DNA of 64,000 nucleotides from Skeletonema tropicum (taxonomy: Eukaryota; Bacillariophyta; Thalassiosirophyceae; Thalassiosirales; Thalassiosiraceae), in contig CM074141.1 in assembly GCA_037178625.1 (NCBI GenBank), positions 558,001 through 622,000 of the forward strand, in the 5' to 3' direction. The notes under the pieces are model-generated. The model had not been told where the DNA came from and ran no database searches. It saw only the letters and a program-made list of their open reading frames with translations. Shown here piece by piece: positions 42,001 through 51,775 of this stretch. Both the position numbers and the translations under genes were made by a program. Position 1 is the first letter of the stretch. Each line of letters starts with the position of its first letter.

Positions 42001-45000
42001 TCCGGCACAGCCAGCTTGAAGACTGCCGATGCTGCTGGCACGAGCGCTGGATCTTCGAGTGGGGACCTCAATCTTGCAACTGGAAGCGCATCGACAGCAA
42101 ACTCAGGTGACATATCAATCGCTACTGGACTTTCCACATCTGCATCTGCAGGAGACCTTGCTCTCACGGTAGGCTCCAGTGACACGCTCGGCGGCTCCAT
42201 CACGTTGGAAGCGGGCGCTTCTGGTTCGGCCAATGCTGGTTCTGCTACCTTTGTGGCCGGTGACTCTCAATCATCAGATGGCGGTAGCATGACCATAGAA
42301 GCAGGAGATGGACCCAATCAGGGCGGAGCAGTGACAATCTCGGCTGGCTCGGGCTCGTCAACTGGAGGTGGAATCATGGCCATCACATCAGGAGTCAGCG
42401 ATGACGGTAGCTCCGGCACAGCCAGCTTGAAGACTGCCGATGCTGCTGGCACGAGCGCTGGATCTTCGAGTGGGGACCTCAATCTTGCAACTGGAAGCGC
42501 ATCGACAGCAAACTCAGGTGACATATCAATCGCTACTGGACTTTCCACATCTGCATCTGCAGGAGACCTTGCTCTCACGGTAGGCTCCAGTGACACGCTC
42601 GGCGGCTCCATCACGTTGGAAGCGGGCGCTTCTGGTTCGGCCAATGCTGGTTCTGCTACCTTTGTGGCCGGTGACTCTCAATCATCAGATGGCGGTAGCA
42701 TGACCATAGAAGCAGGAGATGGACCCAATCAGGGCGGAGCAGTGACAATCTCGGCTGGCTCGGGCTCGTCAACTGGAGGTGGAATCATGGCCATCACATC
42801 AGGAGTCAGCGATGACGGTAGCTCCGGCACAGCCAGCTTGAAGACTGCCGATGCTGCTGGCACGAGCGCTGGATCTTCGAGTGGGGACCTCAATCTTGCA
42901 ACTGGAAGCGCATCGACAGCAAACTCAGGTGACATATCAATCGCTACTGGACTTTCCACATCTGCATCTGCAGGAGACCTTGCTCTCACGGTAGGCTCCA
43001 GTGACACGCTCGGCGGCTCCATCACGTTGGAAGCGGGCGCTTCTGGTTCGGCCAATGCTGGTTCTGCTACCTTTGTGGCCGGTGACTCTCAATCATCAGA
43101 TGGCGGTAGCATGACCATAGAAGCAGGAGATGGACCCAATCAGGGCGGAGCAGTGACAATCTCGGCTGGCTCGGGCTCGTCAACTGGAGGTGGAATCATG
43201 GCCATCACATCAGGAGTCAGCGATGACGGTAGCTCCGGCACAGCCAGCTTGAAGACTGCCGATGCTGCTGGCACGAGCGCTGGATCTTCGAGTGGGGACC
43301 TCAATCTTGCAACTGGAAGCGCATCGACAGCAAACTCAGGTGACATATCAATCGCTACTGGACTTTCCACATCTGCATCTGCAGGAGACCTTGCTCTCAC
43401 GGTAGGCTCCAGTGACACGCTCGGCGGCTCCATCACGTTGGAAGCGGGCGCTTCTGGTTCGGCCAATGCTGGTTCTGCTACCTTTGTGGCCGGTGACTCT
43501 CAATCATCAGATGGCGGTAGCATGACCATAGAAGCAGGAGATGGACCCAATCAGGGCGGAGCAGTGACAATCTCGGCTGGCTCGGGCTCGTCAACTGGAG
43601 GTGGAATCATGGCCATCACATCAGGAGTCAGCGATGACGGTAGCTCCGGCACAGCCAGCTTGAAGACTGCCGATGCTGCTGGCACGAGCGCTGGATCTTC
43701 GAGTGGGGACCTCAATCTTGCAACTGGAAGCGCATCGACAGCAAACTCAGGTGACATATCAATCGCTACTGGACTTTCCACATCTGCATCTGCAGGAGAC
43801 CTTGCTCTCACGGTAGGCTCCAGTGACACGCTCGGCGGCTCCATCACGTTGGAAGCGGGCGCTTCTGGTTCGGCCAATGCTGGTTCTGCTACCTTTGTGG
43901 CCGGTGACTCTCAATCATCAGATGGCGGTAGCATGACCATAGAAGCAGGAGATGGACCCAATCAGGGCGGAGCAGTGACAATCTCGGCTGGCTCGGGCTC
44001 GTCAACTGGAGGTGGAATCATGGCCATCACATCAGGAGTCAGCGATGACGGTAGCTCCGGCACAGCCAGCTTGAAGACTGCCGATGCTGCTGGCACGAGC
44101 GCTGGATCTTCGAGTGGGGACCTCAATCTTGCAACTGGAAGCGCATCGACAGCAAACTCAGGTGACATATCAATCGCTACTGGACTTTCCACATCTGCAT
44201 CTGCAGGAGACCTTGCTCTCACGGTAGGCTCCAGTGACACGCTCGGCGGCTCCATCACGTTGGAAGCGGGCGCTTCTGGTTCGGCCAATGCTGGTTCTGC
44301 TACCTTTGTGGCCGGTGACTCTCAATCATCAGATGGCGGTAGCATGACCATAGAAGCAGGAGATGGACCCAATCAGGGCGGAGCAGTGACAATCTCGGCT
44401 GGCTCGGGCTCGTCAACTGGAGGTGGAATCATGGCCATCACATCAGGAGTCAGCGATGACGGTAGCTCCGGCACAGCCAGCTTGAAGACTGCCGATGCTG
44501 CTGGCACGAGCGCTGGATCTTCGAGTGGGGACCTCAATCTTGCAACTGGAAGCGCATCGACAGCAAACTCAGGTGACATATCAATCGCTACTGGACTTTC
44601 CACATCTGCATCTGCAGGAGACCTTGCTCTCACGGTAGGCTCCAGTGACACGCTCGGCGGCTCCATCACGTTGGAAGCGGGCGCTTCTGGTTCGGCCAAT
44701 GCTGGTTCTGCTACCTTTGTGGCCGGTGACTCTCAATCATCAGATGGCGGTAGCATGACCATAGAAGCAGGAGATGGACCCAATCAGGGCGGAGCAGTGA
44801 CAATCTCGGCTGGCTCGGGCTCGTCAACTGGAGGTGGAATCATGGCCATCACATCAGGAGTCAGCGATGACGGTAGCTCCGGCACAGCCAGCTTGAAGAC
44901 TGCCGATGCTGCTGGCACGAGCGCTGGATCTTCGAGTGGGGACCTCAATCTTGCAACTGGAAGCGCATCGGACAGCAAACTCAGGTGACATATCAATCGC

Positions 45001-47850
45001 TACTGGACTTTTCCACATCTGCATCTGCAGGAGACCTTGCTCTCACGGTAGGCTCCAGTGACACGCTCGGCGGCTCCATCACGTTGGAAGCGGGCGCTTC
45101 TGGTTCGGCCAATGCTGGTTCTGCTACCTTTGTGGCCGGTGACTCTCAATCATCAGATGGCGGTAGCATGACCATAGAAGCAGGAGATGGACCCAATCAG
45201 GGCGGAGCAGTAGGACAATCTCGGCTGGCTCGGGCTCGTCAACTGGAGGTGGAATCATGGCCATCACATCAGGAGTCAGCGATGACGGTAGCTCCGGCAC
45301 AGCCAGCTTGAAGACTGCCGATGCTGCTGGCACAAGCGCTGGATCTTCGAGTGGGGACCTCAATCTTGCAACTGGAAGCGCATCGACAGCAAACTCAGGT
45401 GACATATCAATCGCTACTGGACTTTCCACGTCTGCATCTGCAGGAGACCTTGCTCTCACGGTAGGCTCCAGTGACACGCTTGGCGGCTCCATCACGTTGG
45501 AAGCGGGCGCTTCTGGTTCGGCCAATGCTGGTTTGCTACCTTTGTGGCCGGTGACTCTCAATCATCAGATGGCGGTAGCATGACCATAGAAGCAGGAGAT
45601 GGACCCAATCAGGGCGGAGCAGTGACAAATCTCGGCTGGCTCGGGCTCGTCAACTGGAGGTGGAATCATGGCCATCACATCAGGAGTCAGCGATGGACGG
45701 TAGCTCCGGCACAGCCAGCTTGAAGACTGCCGATGCTGCTGGCACGAGCGCTGGATCTTCGAGTGGGGACCTCAATCTTGCAACTGGAAGCGCATCGACA
45801 GCAAACTCAGGTGACATATCAATCGCTACTGGACTTTCACACGTCTGCATCTGCAGGAGACCTTGCTCTCACGGTAGGCTCCAGTGACACGCTTCGGCGG
45901 CTCCATCACGTTGGAAGCGGGCGCTTCTGGTTCGGCCAATGCTGGTTCTGCTACCTTTGTGGCCGGTGACTCTCAATCATCAGATGGCGGTAGCATGACC
46001 ATAGAAGCAGGAGATGGACCCAATCAGGGCGGAGCAGTGACAATCTCGGCTGGCTCGGGCTCGTCAACTGGAGGTGGAATCATGGCCATCACATCAGGAG
46101 TCAGCGATGACGGTTAGCTCCCGGCACAGCCAGCTTGAAGACTGCCGATGCTGCTGGCACGAGCGCTGGATCTTCGAGTGGGGACCTCAATCTTGCAAAA
46201 CTGGAAGCGCATCGACAGCAAACTCAGGTGACATATCAATCGCTACTGGACTTTCCACGTCTGCATCTGCAGGAGACCTTGCTCTCACGGTAGGCTCCAG
46301 TGACACGCTCGGCGGCTCCATCACGTTGGAAGCGGGCGCTTCTGGTTCGGCCAATGCTGGTTCTGCTACCTTTGTGGCCGGTGACTCGCAATCATCAGAT
46401 GGCGGTAGCATGACCATAGAAGCAGGAGATGGACCCAATCAGGGCGGAGCAGTGACAATCTCGGCTGGCTCGGGCTCGTCAACTGGAGGTGGAATCATGG
46501 CCATCACATCAGGAGTCAGCGATGACGGTAGCTCCGGCACAGCCAGCTTGAAGACTGCCGATGCTGCTGGCACGAGCGCTGGATCTTCGAGTGGGGACCT
46601 CAATCTTGCAACTGGAAGCGCATCGACAGCAAACTCAGGTGACATATCAATCGCTACTGGACTTTCCATCTGCATCTGCAGGAGACCTTGCTCTCACGGT
46701 AGGCTCCAGTGACACGCTCGGCGGCTCCATCACGTTGGAAGCGGGCGCTTCTGGTTCGGCCAATGGGTTCTGCTACCTTTGTGGCCGGTGACTCTCAATC
46801 ATCAGATGGCGGTAGCATGACCATAGAAGCAGGAGATGGACCCAATCAGGGCGGAGCAGTGACCAATCTCGGCTGGCTCGGGCTCGTCAACTGGAGGTGG
46901 AATCATGGCCATCACATCAGGAGTCAGCGATGACGGTAGCTCCGGCACAGCCAGCTTGAAGACTGCCGATGCTGCTGGCACGAGCGCTGGATCTTCGAGT
47001 GGGGACTCAATCTTGCAACTGGAAGCGCATCGACAGCAAACTCAGGTGACATATCAATCGCTACTGGACTTTCCACATCTGCATCTGCAGGAGACCTTGC
47101 TCTCACGGTAGGCTCCAGTGACACGCTTGGCGGCTCCATCACGTTGGAAGCGGGCGCTTCTGGTTCGGGGGGCCAATGCTGGTTCTGCTACCTTTGTGGC
47201 CGGTGACTCTCAATCATCAGATGGCGGTAGCATGACCATAGAAGCAGGAGATGGACCCAATCAGGGCGGAGCAGTGACAATCTCGGCTGGGGGGGGGCTC
47301 GGGCTCGTCAACTGGAGGTGGAATCATGGCCATCACATCAGGAGGTCAGCGATGACGGTAGCTCCGGCACAGCCAGCTTGAAGACTGCCGATGCTAGGCT
47401 GGCACAGGGGGGGAGCGCTGGATCTTCGAGTGGGGACCTCCAATCTTGCAAACTGGAAGCGCATCGACAGCAAACTCAGGTGACATATCAATCGCTACTG
47501 GAACTTTCCACAATCTGCATCTGCAGGAGACCTTGCTCTCCACGGTAGGCTCCCCCCAGTGACAACGCTCGGCGGCTCCATCACGTTGCGAAGCGGGCGC
47601 TTCTAGGTTCGGCACCCAATGCTGGTCTGCTTACCTTTGTGGCCGGTGACTCTCAATCATCAGATGCGGTAGCATGACCATAGAAGCAGGAGATGGAGGA
47701 CCCAATCAGGGCGGAGCAGTGACAATCTCGGCTGGCTCGGGCTCGTCAACTGGAGGTGGAATCATGGCCATCACATCAGGAGTCAGCGATGACGGTAGTA
47801 GCTACCGGCACAGCATCTGAAGACTGCGATTGCTGCTGGCACGAGCGCTG
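3..47850 (+). CDS. Giant S74 (ICA-domain) beta-solenoid repeat protein, partial at both ends
   Basis: The gene is open from base 3, so it starts upstream of the window, and it ends in an assembly gap. Proposed exons: 3-285, 380-752, 879-1180, 1286-1714, 1826-2398, 2488-2703, 2805-3219, 3324-3400, 3508-4996 (one frame break near 3882-3939) and 5088 onward. Translation across every listed junction keeps the repeat pattern GGxIxLxSG-SSxxxxSG. Exons 1-9 encode about 1,390 residues; exon 10 adds an S74 domain, about 690 residues of degenerate rungs and about 98 copies of a 137-residue unit, so more than 14,600 residues are visible. Regular short Gly/Ser rungs with alternating hydrophobic residues suggest a beta-solenoid fibre. 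S74 domains are known to trimerise and self-cleave in phage tail spikes and in MYRF. No signal peptide or membrane segment is visible because both termini are missing. Function is not established; an extracellular or wall fibre is an inference. Frame breaks at 7517, 8004 and nine sites in the array are treated as sequence errors. Confidence 0.8.
286..379 (+). other. Intron 1 of the giant S74 gene (94 bp, phase 1)
   Basis: The donor is GTAAGT at 286 and the acceptor CCACAG ends at 379. Splicing joins ...SSGDV to LIASAKAG and keeps the repeat frame; reading through gives a stop at about 308. Confidence 0.85.
753..878 (+). other. Intron 2 of the giant S74 gene (126 bp, phase 2)
   Basis: The donor is GTAAGT at 753 and the acceptor TTGGCAG ends at 878. 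The joined sequence reads GGGSAG-GSIEMKVG. Without splicing the frame stops at 754. Confidence 0.85.
1181..1285 (+). other. Intron 3 of the giant S74 gene (105 bp, phase 1)
   Basis: The donor is GTGAGT at 1181 and the acceptor TGTAG ends at 1285. The length is a multiple of three with no stop, so retention would keep the frame, but the intron translation breaks the Gly/Ser pattern while splicing gives SGAI-VIATAASG. Confidence 0.8.
1715..1825 (+). other. Intron 4 of the giant S74 gene (111 bp, phase 1)
   Basis: The donor is GTAAGT at 1715 and the acceptor TATAG ends at 1825. The joined sequence reads DAGTI-ALMTGNST. Read-through stops at 1728. Confidence 0.85.
2399..2487 (+). other. Intron 5 of the giant S74 gene (89 bp, phase 1)
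   Basis: The donor is GTGAGT at 2399 and the acceptor TTCAG ends at 2487. Splicing connects SRDMA to SSGGSVLLQGGEG. The following exon 6 (2488-2703) has no internal Met and is easily missed by ORF callers. Confidence 0.85.
2704..2804 (+). other. Intron 6 of the giant S74 gene (101 bp, phase 1)
   Basis: The donor is GTAAGT at 2704 and the acceptor ATCAG ends at 2804. The joined sequence reads TSSESS-SGGELKIQTAKA. Confidence 0.85.
3220..3323 (+). other. Intron 7 of the giant S74 gene (104 bp, phase 2)
   Basis: The donor is GTGAGT at 3220 and the acceptor CTTAG ends at 3323. Splicing gives LFLSTGDG-GYGASISMKAG; the unspliced frame stops at 3221. Confidence 0.85.
3401..3507 (+). other. Intron 8 of the giant S74 gene (107 bp, phase 1)
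   Basis: The donor is GTAAGT at 3401 and the acceptor TACCAG ends at 3507. It follows a 77-bp exon (3324-3400). The joined sequence reads GGGVKI-EGGEGSSTGS. Confidence 0.85.
3882..3939 (+). other. Frame break in exon 9: one-base error or 58-bp micro-intron
   Basis: The frame used from 3508 stops at 3936-3938, while the frame that continues the repeat pattern (GADVSLIAGASHAG) is shifted by one base. A 58-bp GT-AG segment (3882-3939) would restore the frame, but its donor GTCTTT is poor and it is much shorter than the other introns. A single-base insertion is at least as likely: exon 9 is 1489 nt, one more than a multiple of three, although both flanking introns are phase 1. Confidence 0.5.
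4997..5087 (+). other. Intron 9 of the giant S74 gene (91 bp, phase 1)
   Basis: The donor is GTAAGT at 4997 and the acceptor TTTCAG ends at 5087. Splicing joins RVVSSVP to VQVTTVQYSSDER, placing the S74 catalytic serine nine codons into exon 10. Confidence 0.85.
5111..5450 (+). other. Peptidase S74 / intramolecular chaperone autoprocessing domain
   Basis: This segment of exon 10 encodes an S74 domain of about 110 residues. It opens with YSSDERIKKNI: the serine of SD (codon 5114) and the lysine five residues later (codon 5129) match the spacing of the Ser/Lys dyad known from endosialidase (S911/K916) and MYRF (S587/K592). The motif RGVIAQELNEIFPEHI (about 5257-5304) matches the conserved GxIAQE block of the family, and a helical LMMDMIGALQAHTKRF tail follows, as expected for the trimer-forming helix. 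Known family members trimerise and then cut just before the catalytic serine. The domain is internal here, so cleavage would separate the ~1,390-residue N-terminal solenoid from the long C-terminal array. Confidence 0.85.
5480..7481 (+). repeat. Degenerate Gly/Ser solenoid rungs between S74 domain and array
   Basis: About 670 codons hold diverged 14-30-residue rungs with the theme SGSSxxGxGGSIxLxSG (for example GSIEMSSGSS, GGSVSLTSGSSQ, GGDVSISSGDS). They resemble exons 1-9 but are not tandem copies of each other at DNA level, in sharp contrast with the array that follows. Confidence 0.8.
7482..47850 (+). repeat. Tandem array of ~98 copies of a 411-bp coding unit
   Basis: The unit is 411 bp and encodes 137 residues made of nine rungs of 15, 14, 15, 15, 14, 15, 15, 19 and 15 residues (for example SSDTLGGSITLEAG, DSQSSDGGSMTIEAG, SASTANSGDISIATG). 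Equivalent points at 7784 and 44784 are 37,000 bp apart, which equals 90 x 411 plus 10, and exactly ten single-base insertions can be found between them. Seven poorer copies follow, so about 98 in all, the last cut by the gap. The junction with degenerate sequence is abrupt: the first partial unit carries several differences up to about 7540, after which units are essentially identical. Copy number in an assembly of such an array is only approximate. Confidence 0.9.
44969..47850 (+). other. Low-quality, indel-rich end of the array next to the gap
   Basis: From an extra G at about 44970 onward the unit is broken by insertions and deletions: extra AG at about 45212, a lost C near 45533, GGTTAGCTCCCGG near 46114, G runs near 47167, 47290 and 47407. 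Density rises towards the gap at 47851. This looks like uncorrected read ends, not biological decay, so no reading frame should be trusted here. Confidence 0.85.
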
Positions 47851-48350
47851 NNNNNNNNNNNNNNNNNNNNNNNNNNNNNNNNNNNNNNNNNNNNNNNNNN
47901 NNNNNNNNNNNNNNNNNNNNNNNNNNNNNNNNNNNNNNNNNNNNNNNNNNNNNNNNNNNNNNNNNNNNNNNNNNNNNNNNNNNNNNNNNNNNNNNNNNNN
48001 NNNNNNNNNNNNNNNNNNNNNNNNNNNNNNNNNNNNNNNNNNNNNNNNNNNNNNNNNNNNNNNNNNNNNNNNNNNNNNNNNNNNNNNNNNNNNNNNNNNN
48101 NNNNNNNNNNNNNNNNNNNNNNNNNNNNNNNNNNNNNNNNNNNNNNNNNNNNNNNNNNNNNNNNNNNNNNNNNNNNNNNNNNNNNNNNNNNNNNNNNNNN
48201 NNNNNNNNNNNNNNNNNNNNNNNNNNNNNNNNNNNNNNNNNNNNNNNNNNNNNNNNNNNNNNNNNNNNNNNNNNNNNNNNNNNNNNNNNNNNNNNNNNNN
48301 NNNNNNNNNNNNNNNNNNNNNNNNNNNNNNNNNNNNNNNNNNNNNNNNNN
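47851..48350. other. Assembly gap of exactly 500 N
   Basis: The round length marks a placeholder scaffold gap of unknown true size. It hides the 3' end of the giant S74 gene and the 3' end of the minus-strand Cys/His-repeat gene. Physical adjacency of the two sides depends on the scaffolding. Confidence 0.98.
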
Positions 48351-48718
48351 TTTTTGCATAGTTTCCTTTTTGCCCCATGCTTGATGCACACTCCTCCTTT
48401 TTTAGCTTGATTGGAGCAGCCATCAATTCTGCATAATTTGACCTTTGCCCCATGCTTGATGCACACTCCTCCTTTCTGAGCTAGATTGCTGCATCCTCCA
48501 TGGTTACATCGTTTCAGCTTAGCTCCGCTCTTCTTTTTATTAGCACCATGCGTGATACATAACTGTCCTGCTTGGGCATATCTTTGACATCCTTTTACAC
48601 AACATAGTCTGACTGGGGCTCCATGTGCATAACATTTGTTCCCTTTTTGTGCCCATTTGTTGCAACCATCAACATGGCAGAGGCGAACTCTTTTCTTTGG
48701 TGGCGACGGAGACATCAT
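48351..48718 (-). CDS. Cys/His-repeat protein (WRKY19-like zinc-binding repeats), 3' truncated by gap
   Basis: The minus-strand frame starts at Met 48718 (a second Met follows at once) and runs into the gap after about 122 residues. After a basic leader (PPKKRVR) it holds four complete copies of a 25-32-residue unit, C-x4-C-x3-A-x4-C-x2-HGA: LCHVDGCNKWAQKG, LCCVKGCQRYAQAG, RCNHGGCSNLAQKG and LCRIDGCSNQAKKG, and a fifth begins at LCK. The regularly spaced Cys and His residues suggest small zinc-binding modules. Similar repeats occur in large stramenopile families often annotated WRKY transcription factor 19-like; no WRKY domain is visible. The substrate or DNA target is unknown. The repeats are clean and in frame, so the gene is probably intact beyond the gap. 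Confidence 0.75.
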
Positions 48719-49109
48719 AAAGGAACTTTGTGACTACTGCTAAGTATTGTGGCGGTCAAAGAACAGGTGCGCACTCTCTTTTTTTGGATTTGGATTTGCC
48801 GCCTTTTTTAGCAGTCGTGTGCTGCAAATCGAAGTCCCGTTCCTGGCTTGGGGCTTGGGCACAACCAGCAACACACACACTAGAATGTTAGCTGCCTCAG
48901 GGAAGTCACTTGTGGTCTCTTTGCATGCTGCCCCAGGTGCATAAGAACAACCACCTACACAGAGAGCTTGAGTAAGAACCGCATTGTGTGGGAGTAAGGT
49001 CAGCTAGAGCTCTAGCGTCAATCAATTCACCGATTGTGTAATTTAGAGCAGAGCTTTTGCATAATGACGACATGCTCATAAAATACAATTGGTTTGAATA
49101 CTTGCTGTT
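48719..49109. other. Intergenic stretch, no gene recognised
   Basis: This segment holds only short open frames without recognisable domains. It would include the promoter of the minus-strand Cys/His-repeat gene, but I see no convincing element. Confidence 0.6.
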
Positions 49110-49834
49110 CTACAAACCACATATCAATATATGTTGGAAGTCGTTTAGTGACCTTTACATCTAACATAGCATCAGGGAAGTCGCTTGTGGCCTCTCATCT
49201 AAAGCAAGTACAAACCACATACCAATATGTTGGAAGTCGTTTAGTGACCTTTACATCTAACATAGCATCAGGGAAGTCGCTTGTGGCCTCTCATCTAAAG
49301 CAAGTACAAACCACATACCAATATGTTGGAAGTGGTTTAGTGGCCTTTACATCTAACATAGCATCAGGGAAGTCGCTTGTGGCCTCTCATCTAAAGCAAG
49401 TACAAACCACATACCAATATGTTGGAAGTCGTTTAGTGACCTTTACATCTAACATAGCATCAGGGAAGTCGCTTGTGGCCTCTCATCTAAAGCAAGTACA
49501 AACCACATACCAATATGTTGGAAGTGGTTTAGTGGCCTTTACATCTAACATAGCATCAGTGAAGTCGCTTGTGGCCTCTCATCTAAAGCAAGTACAAACC
49601 ACATACCAATATGTTGGAAGTGGTTTAGTGACCTTTACATCTAACATAGCATCAGGGAAGTCGCTTGTGGCCTCTCATCTAAAGCAAGTACAAACCACAT
49701 ACCAATATGTTGGAAGTGGTTTAGTGGCCTTTACATCTAACATAGCATCAGGGAAGTCGCTTGTGGCCTCTCATCTAAAGCAAGTACAAACCACATACCA
49801 ATATGTTGGAAGTCGTTTAGTGGCCTTTACATCT
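49110..49834 (+). repeat. 96-bp tandem repeat, copy A (about 8 units)
   Basis: About eight 96-bp units have the core tttacatctaacatagcatc. Units alternate between two subtypes (tcgtttagtgac and tggtttagtggc), suggesting an earlier dimeric amplification. Because the period is a multiple of three and stop-free, a 275-codon frame stays open, but it has no recognisable domain and is probably incidental. Confidence 0.85.
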
Positions 49835-51775
49835 TGGTGGAAGTCACTCGTCCCTCCTTCTATTGGCTGTATCCCCGATTCCCGGCAGATACTTGATAGC
49901 TGTCGCTGGGTGTATTTTTGATCCGGCGCAGCCGGATCAGCTGAAATGCTGGCTGAACGAAGAGAGGAAAGAAAGGAGGGGGGAAGAGGAGGAGAAAGGG
50001 TAGGAGTATGTTGATGTAAGCTATGTTTTGATTTCACTAGCTTTAAAGCTAGTTACACCTGCTTTAGCTCGTGTTAGTAATTGCTGTCATTCTTTGTTCG
50101 GCCCCATTCTGTGCCTTACGATGCTTTACATTATTGCCACATGCTCAGTAGAGGGTATATTACCACATCATCAGATCCATCTGTACCATACGTTGCACAT
50201 GACCCCCTGACCTCCACTGTGCACTCAAGCAAATACCCCAAAGACGCTGTATACCTACCAGTATTGCTCGTTTGTGTTCTTGATATCAATCAAGTTGTGA
50301 TGCTTCGTCGTTTCTCTCGGCTGATGCTGTACTTTTTGGGAGAATGCTGTCAAAGAATTGCTTCATTGCGCCTTCTGATCCGTCCTCGCTGGAATGCATG
50401 GGATGCGATCATCGTGTCAGATGTCTTCGTCTAAGCCTCCTTCGATGTTATGATTGATTGTCATGCCAGTCGATCTATGTGTAAAAGTGATTCCTTGTCG
50501 TTTCAAATCGTTTTCTGATCCGTACCTTCTATTGTAGTCATCTCTCTTGAGTCCGGCATCAGACATTAGAGTTGCTTTCCATCTTATCCTTCTATATATT
50601 ACCACTTGACTGTTACTTGATTTGTATTTTTCTACCCTCTGGCGATTTGTACGTGTCTACTCTCTGGTCTGACACTGTTTGTATTTATTTACTACTTCTA
50701 CAACAACGCGTCACTGTGCTACTGGTGTTGTCATAATTGTTGTTATTATCATTCACTGCCGTCTTCGGCGTCACGGCTAGTGATAATCAAATGCGTCGCT
50801 GCAGGAGGTTTCGTTGGCTGCTAGTACTGGTCCTCTCTATGTAATGCTGCATCTATGTGAACCGCAATATTTGCATTTTGTCTATTTTTGCATTCTGTGA
50901 GGTGTTGTCGAATAGCCAATGATTAAATTCACCCAATCGATCAGAATCTGCAAGGTCATCTGCGACGATGACCATTGTTGCATTCCATTCTTTTCCGTTC
51001 ATTTGTATTTGCTGACTGCTTGCTTTGTGTGAGTTTGTGACATCGGAGCGAGAGCTGAAGGAACACAAAACGAGCTTGAACTTTCAGAGCAATTTCCTCG
51101 CACTTCTGATTAGCTACGCTTCTCCAAAGATGATAGCGAGAGCAGTTATGACTATATGTATTGACGGCTGCGGCATAAGTAAGTTCTCAAGTCGATATTG
51201 CCTCCGCTAGAGAGAGTTGTAGGCGAGGTGCGAGGTCGTCATGGTCCTTTGCAAAAGATCCAGTCCAAAATTTGGCGCGCCTCCAAAAGATCCATTTTTA
51301 GAGGCCGGGCCGGTATTGTTACGGGCGAAAACTGCTTGCCCGTTGTCTCCATCTATCAAATTTGTGTTTGACGAAGTTAGTGTCTCCATCAAATTTGATG
51401 GAGACACCCGCTTTGGTGTAAATTCAGTTATTAGGGAGTAAGCTAGAAAGAGGCGGGTGGAAACGCTGTCTCCATCAAATTTTTTGGCTCCCGCTGTTTT
51501 GCATCTTCCCGATTCCCGAGCTTATCTTCCTGATGGGGCAAACGTGGGCCGTCACCGCACGTAAATAGAACGTACAACCTAAGTGGAGTAGGAGCAAGTA
51601 GGTGTCAGTGTCTCGAACTAAGCCTAGTAAGCCATGTATCTTTTGATGCGAGTACCATACTCCCTCCCTCAGAATAAAATGTCTAGTTCAGTGAGTGGAC
51701 AATCAGAGCGACTCTCGCAAGCATATCTTCTACGCAAGTATCTACTGTCGTATAATTTAATCGTTAGTATCGGAT
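49835..51775. other. Non-coding stretch within duplication copy A
   Basis: I see no convincing gene. The longest frames (88-117 codons) have no recognisable domain. Small inverted repeats occur at 49919-49939 (nine-base arms) and 50037-50052. Confidence 0.55.
51380..51407. repeat. 28-bp perfect palindrome, copy A
   Basis: The arms are gtgtctccatcaaa and its complement with no loop. The half-site gtctccatc..aaattt recurs nearby at about 51346 and 51468, suggesting a small inverted-repeat element. Confidence 0.8.

Noticed and set aside
8196..44699. About 90 antisense open frames of 108 codons, one per 411-bp unit
   Set aside because: They are mirror images of the sense repeat: the same frame recurs only because the unit recurs. 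The sense strand shows third-position silent variation in its own frame and joins the S74 exon.
11756..44988. Separate genes starting at 11756, 20238, 21472, 24350, 27639, 28612 and 31492
   Set aside because: These starts are created by single-base insertions at variable sites; the same repeat continues on both sides.
8196..47850. The array as a CRISPR array or centromeric satellite
   Set aside because: There are no spacers between repeats, the unit is 411 bp, it is open in one frame and is continuous with a spliced gene.
49094..49921. A 275-codon protein across the 96-bp repeats (and its copy at 54743-55627)
   Set aside because: The frame stays open because the period is divisible by three and lacks stops; there is no domain, and the flanks are non-coding.
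50028..51441. Small frames of 60-117 codons in the duplication (also at 55734-57146)
   Set aside because: No domains, no conserved start context, and they overlap the palindrome and other non-coding repeats.
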